This document shows, one piece after another, positions 32,852-45,106 of a DNA stretch of 64,000 bases. This DNA is from Morinoia aosen (Eukaryota; Arthropoda; Malacostraca; Amphipoda; Talitridae). Location: assembly GCA_030386875.1 (NCBI GenBank), contig CM059575.1, forward strand, positions 13,850,293-13,914,292. Direction: 5' to 3'. The notes under the pieces are model-generated. The model ran no database searches, was not told the DNA's origin, and was given only the letters and a program-made list of their open reading frames with translations. Positions within the stretch are counted from its first letter, which is position 1. Each line of letters starts with the position of its first letter. Position numbers and translations under genes: made by a program.

Positions 32852-32857
32852 ACTTCC

Positions 32858-34785
32858 GGCCGTTTGTTTCTCTTACAGAATAAATTCGAGTTAAACAACT
32901 CCACGGGGTCTGAGATAGAAGTGGACGTTTTCCTCTTATACGGGATGTCGTCATCTTTTGCATCGTCCGATGGATGATGTAAAACGCTGGCGTTTCATCG
33001 GTCGTCTCATCGTTAATTACAACACGTCGTCGCTCTCCTTTCTTCTCCGTTGCATTTTCCTCCATCGTCGGTGCTTGCCTGATGTGGAAGTTCAGATTGC
33101 ACTACGTCGTGTGCTAACCAGCTGATGCTCGTACGCGAAGTGTGTGTGAGAGCAGACGCAAGCGCGTACTCCCGAGTCCCGGCTGTGACGTTCGCTGCTG
33201 CTGCCTCGGTTGTGACGCTCGCTGCTGCCCGTGTCCCGTGCTGTTGTCCCGTCACGCACACAGGTGTGCGCGTGCGTCGCTGGTCTGTAGTGTGCTTTTG
33301 TACGGTTGCTCTGCAGTCTGCACAGCCAGTGACAAGGCACACGCGATCTTGTAAAGTCAGCTGTCGGCCCACGCGCAACTCGTCCTTGGCAGCATAACTG
33401 GAAGTTCGATTTCGGTTATTGGTTGATCTTATAAGTCCAAAATTTTCACTCCTTTCCTTGCAGGCATCCACTACATGCGTCCACATCATAGCATCTCACC
33501 CATTCCAGTTACTTCACGTTTACATAAAGGACATACTTAGCCTTGTTTAATTCCAATCTTACCTAATACGTGATATTCCAATGGCAATTATGATTCGCAG
33601 AAAGAGAGAACATAAAATTTTCTATAAAACATTAATATTGAATTAAAAAAATGAATGAGCTGTACGACTATTGAATTAGAATTGAATTCATTTAATTTTT
33701 TTTATAGTTACGTATATAATTTTCGTTACGAAGTTCTAATATGCAAGCGTTGAAAGGATTCCTAACTAACTCGTAATTACGTGACATTTTCTTCACAAAG
33801 AAATATAATCTAGATATGAATGAATTACATTTCAGTATTCAATTCGCGGTCGCAATTAATTATTTGTCGACAATTAAGTACAAGTACATTTGAATGATAA
33901 AATGAAGAAGTTATATTATCACGTTATCTCGTATAATACGTTCAAACATCAGGCTAAAATCTTAAATGTCAAATATTTTATTCGAAGTTCAAATGCTATT
34001 ACGGTGTTACATGCTTCCGCATGGCTAGAGAGAATCAGCCGCGTGTGGCAGTGTGGTAGTGTAGCAACGTTAGTTTTAAGAAAGGGTCAGAAGGTCGAGC
34101 GACCAGGCAGGCGACTGAGGGACGCAAAAAAAAAAACACAAACAAACCTCTCGGCCAGAATAGACGCCCCTCACAACTCACACAGCATGCCGTTCATAAG
34201 CCTTACAGCTTCTCAACATCACATCTCGCTAACATCATGTTCTCCAAAAGCGAACATCCGTCCCCAATATTCTTCTCAACATGTTGAATTACACAGAAAC
34301 ATTGCGTCGAAATTTAGAATTAAACATGAGAATAAAATTATCAATAGATTACAATCTTTGCATCAGCAAATTTTGTATGTATAATCAATTTATGAGTGCA
34401 CATGATGCATGTATGTCACGCCGCACAGGGGTTGTCGAGCCTTTTTGTGTTAGTTACCCATAATCTCAAGTATTTTCTTTATGTGTCCAGCTCCCTGAAC
34501 GCCGACTTGTCTGTTTCTCTGCGCTGATGTTGCGTCTGTGCATTTACTTTAGTTAGCCCTTAAATATCATTTGTATTACATGTCGATATTCCAATATTTC
34601 TTGTGTTATCTAGCTAAATACGACTAATATTTTCAATGCAATTTTGAGTGTTGTACCCTGTTATGCAGTAGCTCACGTCTGTACGCACTATTTTTGCAAT
34701 AGAAAATAAATCACTGTCTTTGTTAAAATATATGAGTGTATGTGATAGGGACTTCAAAAAGATTCAGCATTAAACGAGTCACACC
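32858..34785. other. Flank of BEL; CpG-rich patch then AT-rich DNA, no supported gene
   Basis: Positions 33080-33400 are notably CpG-rich, with an internal GCTGTGACG-type duplication and overlapping ORFs on both strands. None has recognisable motifs. It could be an unmethylated promoter region or first exon of a host gene, but nothing confirms that. 33500-34785 is AT-rich and shows nothing clear. Confidence 0.35.
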
Positions 34786-35401
34786 CTGAGGTGAAAAGAC
34801 TTTCCTTTCCCCTTATAGACACAGGCTTTAGTCTCATACGACACCTCGCCTAATAAGGGGTTTAAGGAGCCACCTCGGAAGGACGAACTACTTAGCATAG
34901 TTGGTCGACTAGGAAGACGCTGTCGCAGTTCGGCACTAACAGAATTCACTTCTGTTGCCCTAACGGTCTCATACGGCGCAGAAAGTTGGTCGTCTTCCTA
35001 AAGGTACCGCCGTAGTTCGGCACAAAACGGAAATTACTTCTGTTGCCCTAGCGGACTGAATACGGCGTAGGCGGTACCCAAACACACACACCTCACTCTA
35101 GCGGTACCACCGTAGTCCGGCACAAGACAGAATTTACTTCTGTCGCCCTAGCGGACTGAATACGGCGCAGGTGGTACCCACACTAACCTCACCCCCACAC
35201 ACAACGGTACCGCCGTAGTTCGGCACTAACAGAATTTACTTCTGTTGCCCTAGCGGACTGATTACGGCGTAGGCGGTACCCACACGAACCTCAGGAAGGG
35301 CAGCTGCGAAGAAAAGCTAGCGCCCCGGAAAAAGGTAGCTGCACAGAAGACAGCCCCCTTTTCCACGAACCCTCACGTCGACCGCACGACGGTATCGACA
35401 A
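34786..35401 (+). repeat. Tandem array of five cloverleaf-like RNA hairpins
   Basis: Units at 34786-34878, 34912-34998, 35003-35078, 35103-35178 and 35206-35280 are each closed by a long stem. The last three use GGTACC(G/A)CC with GG(C/T)GGTACC; the second uses GGAAGACG with CGTCTTCC; the first uses CTGAGGTG with CACCTCGG. Units 2-5 share an inner core (GTTCGGCAC, an ACAGAA/TTCTGT hairpin, then TAGCGG or TAACGG and TACGGCG). Unit 1 shares only parts of it. The closing stems differ while pairing is kept. The tail 35281-35401 is shared with 2412-2533. No tRNA A/B boxes and no hammerhead core were found. Confidence 0.75.
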
Positions 35402-36372
35402 TGTATAATTGTTATTATGAAGAAAATTTTCTAATTGCATGAAATTTTCCCTTAAATGAGCTTCCTTCAACGTATAATATTATAATTTAATTTTTAGCAG
35501 GCATTTTATTGAATGTTTTTAATTATAAGATAAAATTTTCAAGAAATCTTTCAAATTAAATTTCAATGATGTTAATTTTACATGTATATATTTTTGAACT
35601 TCGAGATTCTGAACGAGCTAAGATGACAAAGTTTGAACGTTCCACGTGACCGTGAAAAATTTGAATACAAGGCTGGCGCTATGGAGAGTGCGGTTGCCTG
35701 CGCCTTTCTCGTCAATGCAAAATGGTGTCCACAGTTTCATGGCTGGTAGATGAATTTCACAGCTTTCTACTCAAATTAATTATTCTAATGCAGAAATTCT
35801 GTGCAATAATTAATTGAATGACGCTTGACTTTAAATTTGTAAACTGTTTCTAGTTAACTGTTTCGTACATTGGGTATTTCCAAATACACAGACAATTAAT
35901 ACATACAATGATATAAATGAATATGAAATTTAGAGTAGGTTATTAATTGGCATAATTAGTATACAAAGGGCATAAACATGAATAGAAATGGCTAACCTGA
36001 AGCAGGACAATTCACAGATAATGAATCATAACCTAAATCATAACTAGACACATGAATAATTACACAGCAAATAAACACAATAGTATTAAATATAAATGGG
36101 TTCACAATAAACAAAATGGTAAAATAGACCGAATGGGCACGATGATAAAATAGGAACAATTTAAATGCAAACGGGTTCAAGTAGATATAATGACATAGAT
36201 TGTTAAACGCATTGGTACAATGATAAAATGCTATGAATTGTATAGTCATCAATTATAATATTTTGCGTCTGGCCGATCAAATGCTATTTTCATGAAATAT
36301 TTGAGGCAGATTTGATATAATTCGGTATAATTTGAAATGATTTGGTAGCGTGACGAATGTTTGAGCGGTCTC
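35402..36372. other. AT-rich sequence, nothing recognised
   Basis: Short ORFs only, AT-rich composition, no element ends identified. It may belong to the Harbinger-derived element whose relic gene begins next to it. Confidence 0.4.
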
Positions 36373-37223
36373 TTATGGAGCGTGAGCACTGCAAGATAAA
36401 GCAGTTAATACTATTAAAACAGAAAAAACAGACTTTAATCTCACTCCGCTGCCTCCATTGTCGTGGTTGCCTTGTTTTGATCCTACCGATGCCTCGCCAG
36501 CAAATGACATCAAACACCAATTCTCAAAAGATAGTTCAACAAGTTTTGACACGAATGCCATTCGTTTTTCTTCCGCAAGACCATTCACTTTACCACGCGC
36601 AAGTTCACAGCAAGATTTTGTGATGTAAGAATCATTTCCAGCACTCCTTTTTGATGCTAACGAACTCTCAACAACATTTAGGAATTTCTCATGAAATGAC
36701 TCCACCGTAGTTAAAATGCTGATCTCATCTTTCTCACTTCTTTTACGATTACAACATCCAACCCTACTGCCCCTGACATCAGTACATGTCTCTTCCACGG
36801 GAGAAGGCCTTGGTGCAGGCACCACAATTTTTGGGTTTGGACCCACTAATAGAGCCGCTTCTGGTGTTGACATTGGCTCACTCTCATGAACAATGTCGTT
36901 ATCAATTTCGACTGCAGTGCTCATTTACTGAGTCTCAGCAGCATTGTCTGATTCTTCTTGAAACCAATCTGCTGACACAACAATACTCTCTGAAGGGGGC
37001 TCTTCAATTTGCCTTCCATTTAAAACAGGGGCAACAAAATCATCACTTGAATGAATATTCAAGCTGCTCATACTGGTGTATTGTTGCAAACAATTCCACA
37101 AAAAAGGAATTCAAGGAATCCAAGGCTTGCTCTCCACAGCTCCAGACCCTCATGGTTTCACCCTTTCGGATGCGCGGAGCCGCAAGTAGTAGCTGAGTAG
37201 GGATGACCACTTCTTTTGAATGT
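36373..37223 (-). pseudogene. MADF-type accessory gene of a PIF/Harbinger transposon, decayed
   Basis: After a splice acceptor (TTTTTTCAG at about 37224) the minus strand reads IQKKWSSLLSYYLRL, the end of a MADF/Myb-like DNA-binding domain. A GSGA segment and a long acidic, Ser/Pro-rich tail follow. The C-terminal 183 codons (from ATG 36924) include a helical segment (FHEKFLNVVESS). The same frame has stops at 37150-37152, 37111-37113 and 36925-36927. PIF/Harbinger elements usually carry such a protein beside their transposase. The upstream exon was not found. Confidence 0.6.
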
Positions 37224-38225
37224 CTGAAAAAATGAACATAATTTAGTTACCCCTACACCATCGATATATTTAATATACGAGTAGATACTGGTAATGATAG
37301 TTGTTGCTATAGTGTTTGTAACAGACTTGGTTTGCCAAGTACATAGTACATGTTTGTATACTGAAGCTTCATTGAAGATAACAAATTAGGGAAATTCAAC
37401 AGAAATTCAACACTGAAAATGATAGCTTATGAGAGAAAAGGTTTTCCATGAATTTCATTAAGAACTCAAAAAGAGGAACAATAAAAACCTAAACTTTACA
37501 TTAACTGTCCTAGAATTGAACTAGAAAACCTCAACTGTATGATCTCAATTAGAAATCTCCCTGCTGGAGCAAAGTGTTCACTGGGTTAAGAAAAAAACAC
37601 TATGAGGATATATGATTACTTCACTTCCAAAACTGTGAGTAATAAATATACACTTTTCCACAAGCTACTTGCCTAAATTCAAATTAACTTGCATGGAATC
37701 TCACACATTTTCAGATCCCTAACTTTTCTGTCAAATACTTTTAACACAAGCAAAAAAACTTAACACCCAGAGTCAACTGTCAGGCAGACTGACAATAAGA
37801 CATCTGCACTAATTCTCACATTTGCAAAAATGAACAAATTCATGAGTACAACAACATAGAGCAAACCTTTTCCATCAAAGATGATCAAAAGATGATCAAA
37901 TAAATTATTTACAATTCAATATATGAAAATAACAAATAGTATTGTTCAAAATTAAGAGCAAAATTTCAGAATCTAGCATGATATAAATAACTGGTAGTGT
38001 ATTAGTTTGAATAGGCAACCTCTAACATTTATTCCATATGCTGTACTCCACCGAACGATAATACCATAATGAACATTTTCTGCGCTTAACTAATGTTTGC
38101 CTATCAACACTGGAAGGTAGTATTTTTCCTACTTACCATTTATGCTGTGTTCAATGTTGACATGCTCTTACTCATAGTAAGGAATGTGAATGTTAAAAAA
38201 ATTATCCAACACTATTCATTAACTG
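37224..38225. other. AT-rich sequence upstream of the MADF relic
   Basis: No exon could be supported on either strand. It may be intron of the MADF-type gene. Confidence 0.4.
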
Positions 38226-40319
38226 TTTCATTAACTGTTTCTGGGGGTGACTTGACTATGAGCTCTCGATACATAAGGGAATAAAATATATCTGTCGGGC
38301 CAAGCGTGTGCCTGCTTTCACTGTGCCACAAGCATTGCTTTCGTTGTGCTTCGATCACCTTTTTAGGGTGGTCGATAGCGCGGTCGATAGCGTGCCGGCG
38401 CGGTGATTTATAGTCCTGAGTTCGAGTCTCGGAACTCCTCGTACATTTATTTATTTGAAAAACCTTGTGGAAGCAGCAGCTTCCCGTACCAGATTCATTA
38501 ACTGTTCCTGGGGGTGACTTGACTATGAGCTCTCGATACATAAGGGAATAAAATATATCTGTCGGGCCAAGCGTGTGCCTGCTTTCACTGTGCCACAATC
38601 ATTGCTTTCGTTGTGCTTCGATCACCTTTTAAGGGTGGTCGATAGCGCGGTCGATAGCGTGCCGGCGCGGTGATTTATAGTCCTGAGTTCGAGTCTCGGA
38701 ACTCCTCGTACATTTATTTATTTGAAAAACCTTGTGGAAGCAGCAGCTTCCCGTACCAGATTCATTAACTGTTTCTGGGGGTGACTTGACTATGAGCTCT
38801 CGATATATAAGGGAATAAAATAAATCTGTCGGGCCAAGCGTGTGCCTGCTTTCACTGTGCCACAAGCATTGCTTTCGTTGTGCTTCAATCACCTTTTTAG
38901 GGTGGTCGATTGCGCGGTCGATAGCGTGCCGGCGCGGTGATTTATAGTCCTGAGTTCGAGTCTCGGAACTCCTCGTACATTTATTTATTTGAAAAACCTT
39001 GTGGAAGCAGTAGCTTCCCATACCAGATTCATTAACTGTTTCTGGGGGTGACTTGACTATGAGCTCCGATACATAAGGGAATAAAATATATCTGTCGGGC
39101 CAAGCGTGTGCCTGCTTTCACTGTGCCACAAGCATAGCTTTCGTTGTGCTTCGATCACCTTTTTAGGGTGGTCGATAGCGCGGTCGATAGCGTGCCGGCG
39201 CGGTGATTTATTGTCCTGAGTTCGAGTCTCGGAACTCCTCGTACATTTATTTATTTGAAAAACCTTGTGGAAGAAGCAGCTTCCCGTACCAGATTCATTA
39301 ACTGTTTCTGGGGGTGACTTGACTATGAGCTCTCGATACATAAGGGAATAAAATATATCTGTCGGGCCAAGCGTGTGCCTGCTTTCACTGTGCCACAAGC
39401 ATTGCTTTCGTTGTGCTTCGATCACCTTTTTAGGGTGGTCGATAGCGCGGTCGATAGCGTGCCGGCGCGGTGATTTATAGTCCTGAGTTCGAGTCTCGGA
39501 ACTCCTCGTACATTTATTTATTTGAAAAACCTTGTGGAAGCAGCAGCTTCCCGTACCAGATTCATTAACTGTTTCTGGGGGTGACTTGACTATGAGCTCT
39601 CGATACATAAGGGAATAAAATATATCTGTCGGGCCAAGCGTGTGCCTGCTTTCACTGTGCCACAAGCATTGCTTTCGTTGTGCTTCAATCACCTTTTTAG
39701 GGTGGTCGATTGCGCGGTCGATAGCGTGCCGGCGCGGTGATTTATAGTCCTGAGTTCGAGTCTCGGAACTCCTCGTACATTTATTTATTTGAAAAACCTT
39801 GTGGAAGCAGTAGCTTCCCATACCAGATTCATTAACTGTTTCTGGGGGTGACTTGACTATGAGCTCCGATACATAAGGGAATAAAATATATCTGTCGGGC
39901 CAAGCGTGTGCCTGCTTTCACTGTGCCACAAGCATTGCTTTCGTTGTGCTTCGATCACCTTTTTAGGGTGGTCGATAGCGCGGTCGATAGCGTGCCGGCG
40001 CGGTGATTTATTGTCCTGAGTTCGAGTCTCGGAACTCCTCGTACATTTATTTATTTGAAAAACCTTGTGGAAGAAGCAGCTTCCCGTACCAGATTCATTA
40101 ACTGTTTCTGGGGGTGACTTGACTATGAGCTCTCGATACATAAGGGAATAAAATATATCTGTCGGGCCAAGCGTGTGCCTGCTTTCACTGTGCCACAAGC
40201 ATTGCTTTCGTTGTGCTTCGATCACCTTTTTAGGGTGGTCGATAGCGCGGTCGATAGCGTGCCGGCGCGGTGATTTATAGTCCTGAGTTCGAGTCTCGGA
40301 ACTCCTCGTACATTTATTT
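38226..40319 (+). repeat. Tandem array of eight ~267-bp tRNA-derived units
   Basis: Units start near 38226, 38493, 38760, 39027, 39293, 39560, 39827 and 40093; the last is cut at about 227 bp. Each unit holds a tRNA-like head with an A box (TAGCGCGGTCGATAGCG) and a B box (GAGTTCGAGTC) about 40 bases apart, so it resembles a tRNA-derived SINE turned into a satellite. Units 3-5 and 6-8 share private variants (for example GAGCTCCGATA in units 4 and 7), so an ~800-bp trimer was duplicated recently. The long minus-strand ORFs arise only because 267 is divisible by 3. Confidence 0.9.
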
Positions 40320-43300
40320 GCTCAATTATAAGACTATGCAGCAATCTTGGAGAAAAATATGACTAATGTTCACCACAAAAACATTAGATTTCTTAAAGCA
40401 TGATCAAGTCATTATTAGTTGTAATTTCCATTTAAATTAAAGGTGCAACATGAATTGGAAATGCTTTGAAATTGTTTTGCTGGCTCAAGTATGTGCAATT
40501 ATGGTACTCTTCTAATTTTTCATCCCCTATCAGTCTGAGCCATTGTTCATTCCTAAAATTGTCCATTTAGTGAGTGAATAATTTTGAAAAATTATTATTG
40601 CGTTTTTTATAGTTGCTAACAGCAGCCAAATTAACCGGAATCAAATTAGCCATTTGAAATTTCATACACTGCATTCCTAAAATGGGCACTTTCTTTGAGG
40701 GATTTAAAAACTGCTCATTCACAATATTTACATAATTGGACCAACTTCAATGCCTGCACAAAAAGGAAAAGGAACCTTTGAGACATTCTTGCACACTATC
40801 AAACTTACCTTAGGATGTTATCTCTCTGTCAAGGCTAGGGAAGCTCTCAATTGAACTCTTTGGTAATTTTTTGAAGCAGAATTGCTTGATGGTTCCGCTT
40901 TGAATATAATGGTGCCCGGTGATACCAAAAATCTGCGTACTTAGAAACTATGTTTATTAGTCGAGATTGGTTCTCGACATTTCACATAATTGATGGAAGT
41001 TTCAATTTATAACTAACTTATTGTTTAAGATCTGCAAATTAAAAGGCAATAAAATAAGAGGGATAATTTATCTCAGACAAAACAATAGCAAAATAAATAG
41101 AACACTTTTATACCATACTTGATTGTATATGAAAAATTCAATGCACTTCTATTGAATTGTATGTATGGCAGCTTTCAAAAGGAAAAGAAAATATATATAT
41201 TCTAGTAAACTTGAAGGAACTGCAATAAAAATGCAAGCAATACAAGTTTTTAACACATCTTTCTGTAAACAGTATTCATGAGTTATGCTAAGAAATTGAA
41301 AACCCAACAGTATTTTTATTTATCTCATAATCATTAGTGTAAAATGAGTCAACATTGTAGGAAATAAATGTTCAGTATGTTTGATGACAGGCTGTTTGCT
41401 TTTCGCCGAATTGCAAAACCTAGGACCTAATTTCATTGCTGTGCACTGGGATACCACCATGAAAACATCTCACAACCACATTATAAATATATCTCAAGCC
41501 AAATATGGCCACAATCATCATATGAAGTCAACATAACCGTTGCGAAGCTTGTCAACACTGTCCGTCATCTTTGTTCTTTGGAATTCAATTGGTGACTGAC
41601 GACCTCTGACGACCTTTCACGATATGATGAGCATCCATTCATCAAATGATGAGCGAACGGGCCTTTCAGAGGTCATTTGACGAAGGAACGTGAGGCTAGT
41701 GTGCCCCGGCATAACTAACAGGAGGCCGTTTTGTTCCTCTCCGTCTTACCTCAAAGCATTGGATAGCACCGAGGGGTACGTGGGTTGGTTGGCCATTGTG
41801 ATTTGCTGTCAACGTATCTATTTCGCGCTCTGGTCAATTAGGGTGCAACGCCACACACGCATTCGAATATCACTTATAACTTGATAACAATAAAACTCGT
41901 AACTTATAACTTGATAACTATAAAACTTATAATTTGATGACTGGTAAACTTATCACTTATAACGTGATAACTATAAAACCAATAACTTATAATTTGATAA
42001 CTATAAAATTTATAGATTGATGATTATAAAAATTTTAACTTGATAACTCTAAACCTTATAACTTGTTTACTAGAATTGGAACGCTTTTCCGCAGGCGATA
42101 TCTTATCAACTCTCTCGGTAGGGGTTGAAGTGGTTCCGGGGTTACTTCGTGCCCTTGTAGGCTCAAGTTTGTGTTTTTCCCTACAGGCCGTTGGGTCTAG
42201 GTCTTGTGAGGCGATTGCGTGTTGCAAGAGCTGCGTGTTTTGCACTCGGGACCGTTCAATGCTACTCCTCGCCAATTGATTCATTTAACCTTTTGTTTAC
42301 TGTTCCTGATCTATCGTTGAATTCAATTAAAATTCTCTATCCGGACTTTCTATAGCTCCACCATCAATTTTTTTTGTACACCTTTTTAATTTCAAGTTAA
42401 TCTAACCAAGTTCAATTTATTCCAAGTCTAGTTCAAATTAATTCAAGTCAAGTTCAAATTAATTATGTCAAGTTCAATTTAATCGAAGGCAAGTTCAAAT
42501 TAATCCAAATCAAGTTCAATTCATCCAATTCAAATTAATCCAACCTTAAGTTGAGTTAAGAATTGTTATAATCACTTGTTAAATTGAGTGTTTTTTGTGG
42601 TAAATATGTATCTATTGGATGTGATGAGCAAAACCATCGTTTTTCCTTTCAGCAAGGAATACATAAAATGTTGCAATCTTAAGACATGCTGTCGTAAAGT
42701 GTGCTAAGTATCCAGCATCAGGAAGCAGAGTGTGATTCAGCTCTTAGACCGGCGTAAAAGATACAAGTCAATCATAAAAACGTCGTATTATATATTGTTT
42801 AGAAATTCTACATCAATGGAAGTATGCATCTATTCAAATATTTATGTTCGAAAGGTAATTTTATGTTACACATAGTAGTGTCGAAGATTCATTTACACTC
42901 ACATAGAGATTTACATTTGTGAAATTCCACTTTACCACAAATATAAATATATGAAATCATATACATGCAACTACACAAGAATACCATTAGACGGTACGTA
43001 ATTTAATCTGCAAACGAAACTTACCAAATGATTCACTGAGTACTTATGTACGATTCCGTTTGATTACAATTCATATGAGCACATAACTACACAGATACAT
43101 TCCTGCATTAGCAATAAAAATGTTGTCATGTCTTCAAATTGATAGGCCAAGGCAAATATATCATCTGTGTTGATGAAACAAATAGTAAAGGAACCTCGCC
43201 CGTCCGCCTTTCTTGATATTTAAGGTGGCTTTAGAGGGAGGGTTTCTTCCCCAGGGTGACACCCCCACCCTACCCCTCTCACCCCTTCAAGCTTCCCCAC

Positions 43301-43765
43301 TTGCACACTTGCACTTAGACGGAGAGTGAGATGCAGGGTTGCCATTTTGTCGTTTTTAAGGCCAAATTTCACAAATCTGGCCTTTTCTGCAAGCGCTTGG
43401 CTTCGAGATTTTAGGTTTGGCCTTTTCTGGCTTTTTCAGTCCTTTTCCAGTTCCCGTAAAAAGACAAGGCTAAATACTGAAACGTGATCGGTTTTTAGAA
43501 AGATTCTAAACACAAGTTGAACGAAAAGCACCAGGATCAAATGAATTAGTAGGTTATAAAACTGGAGTTGACGGAACTGAGACAGGATCATAACACAGAC
43601 CGAAAAAAATGCCAAAGAGACGCGCTGCAGTCAAATTTTGGGTAATAAACGCGCTTAATATTTGATTACTAAGTTGATCAAATAGAAGTGTACAATATAT
43701 ATTTTCAATTTCTTCAGCGATTTAATTTTGCGCAAACTTGTTTTGCGAATATTAAATACACATTA
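40320..43765. other. Non-coding stretch with two minisatellites
   Basis: No gene is supported. 41880-42065 is a degenerate minisatellite of ACTTATAACTTGATAACTATAAA units. 42400-42545 repeats AAGTTCAAATTAATCCA variants. The right end of a possible transposon (AAAGGCCCGTTCGC read on the minus strand) lies near 41652-41666. The rest is AT-rich. Confidence 0.45.
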
Positions 43766-45106
43766 TGTGGGCATATGTTCGTATGTTCGTTTCTCAGTGC
43801 GTTGCCCCGTTGCCCTCAATGCGGGTGTCCGCAATGCGCATGCTGAATCAGCGATTGTTCTCATATAAATATTGGTGCGGGCCTTAAACCGGTGCATTTG
43901 TCTGTACTACCCCACGAAGCTCCAGTAAACTACTCAGCTCCACTGTGTTTGACTACCCCTGGCACTTACATTGGAGGCCAGTCTGTGACATGGAGCTAGG
44001 ATATACTGGAGGGAGCATAGCCGATTCCAATCGGGTTCAAATTAGCTGCAAAAGTTGGGAGACTGGGGCATTGGCAAGGCCCCACACGTGAGCCAACCAC
44101 AGACGCTTGGCTGAAGTTGGCTCCTCCTCGCCTCCTCACCTCCTCTACAATTCGCCCTCCCTGGCCTCCCATTTTCCAAAGCAAGATTAGTACCGCTCCA
44201 CAAGTCAAAGGGTGAGGTGCGCGTGCAAGTCACTCTCTAATTTGTTATATTCAAGGGCCTGTAATCTTTATAGTTTTCAACTCTTAATGAATCTTTGCTA
44301 GTAATTTTGATATTATTAAGTGTCCTCAAGTGAGGAAAGACAATTTATTATCTTTCGGAGTCTTAAGAATCCCAAATTAATGATTACCGATAAACTCAGC
44401 AGCTGGAAGAGCATTCAGCGAGCGTGTGCGCATCCTCGCGTAGTTAGTAGGAAACTGGCTTCCGTGCTGACGTCACACTTGCGAGACGGCTATTGGTTAC
44501 CACAAACAGAGGAGAAATCTCAAAAACTGGTTCTCTTCACAGACGGCTATGCTCCCTCCATATATACTCCCTCCACGGTCTGTGATCGAATTCCACGGAA
44601 GTTCGCGTCAGAAGAAATTACGTTTTGTGCCTACGCGAGATACTTTTCTTCGTGCTTGAAGAGAGTGGAATATTTTCGCAAGAGGATCAAGGGGAACCGA
44701 AGAAGTTCCAAACTGTGATTTCCTGAGTGTCTCTGCAGAAGGTTATGGATATAGGAAGGGTCAACGGCCGAGAAGTAGTAGAAGATCCAAACGTTTTCCG
44801 TTTCGTAACTCGTCGAGTCTCTGAAGAACAGCTCCGGAAACCGTACCATGTAGAATTGCATGTCCTTCTCCCTGAAGTCTAAAAGGTGCAGTTTTCCTTG
44901 TGTAAAGAAGTTGATTTATTCAACATCGTTGTCTGCCTGAACTTTCATAGAAAGCAGCAATAACAGTGCTAGCAAGCACATTCTATTGTGAAGTGCTAGT
45001 GCAATAACATTTTGGGACAGTGACGTGTATTAGTTGTTTTGGACTGTGTGAATATCACTCTGTGTACTTTATTATTAACGAAGAATTTAATATATAAACA
45101 GTTTAA
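43766..45106 (+). repeat. Gypsy-B 5' LTR (contains MITE copy 2)
   Basis: About 744 bp without the MITE and its duplicated target. It matches 53349-54078 with scattered differences. In the 5' copy sequence after TTTAA continues as GTCTCTAGGGCTCAACA, which could be the true TG...CA end of the LTR. Confidence 0.9.
43981..44585. mobile_element. MITE copy 2 (589 bp) in the Gypsy-B 5' LTR
   Basis: The element (43989-44577) is flanked by GTCTGTGA on both sides. The 3' LTR shows the uninterrupted site (53564-53571), so the boundaries and the 8-bp duplication are directly proven. It is the reverse complement of copy 1 at 3545-4119, with similar terminal repeats. It inserted after Gypsy-B had integrated. 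Confidence 0.95.

Larger units (their letters stand above)
23102..32857 (-). mobile_element. BEL/Pao LTR retrotransposon
   Basis: Two ~1006-bp direct repeats (from 23108 and from 31846) bound the element. ACTTCC flanks it at 23102-23107 and at about 32852-32857, a possible target duplication that depends on where the right LTR is ended. On the minus strand the order is LTR, tRNA-Lys primer site, very short leader, one long gag-pol frame, a 12-base G tract (24119-24130), then LTR. The coding frame has two stops and one frameshift. An 1815-bp hAT-like element sits in the leader. Confidence 0.93.

Noticed and set aside
33013-33489. 158-codon minus-strand ORF in the CpG-rich patch
   Set aside because: Overlapping ORFs exist in several frames, Ala/Thr/Arg-rich composition follows GC content, and no domain is visible.
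33890-34384. 164-codon plus-strand ORF
   Set aside because: No recognisable motif, biased composition, no splice or start context. Treated as chance.
34786-35280. Hammerhead ribozymes
   Set aside because: The conserved CUGANGA and GAAA core is not present in the units.
34786-35401. CRISPR-like array or tRNA cluster
   Set aside because: Spacing and sequence fit neither. Units lack B boxes and a CCA-type acceptor end, and the genome is eukaryotic.
38370-38440. Functional tRNA gene
   Set aside because: A and B boxes are recognisable, but the acceptor stem does not pair and the sequence is repeated in every satellite unit, so it is a tRNA-derived repeat.
38212-40225. Minus-strand ORFs of up to 254 codons across the tandem array
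   Set aside because: They repeat the same ~89 residues because the unit length is divisible by 3. The strand carrying the tRNA-like boxes is the other one. No protein-like motif.
41690-42284. Short ORFs on both strands near the minisatellite
   Set aside because: They overlap each other and have no motifs.
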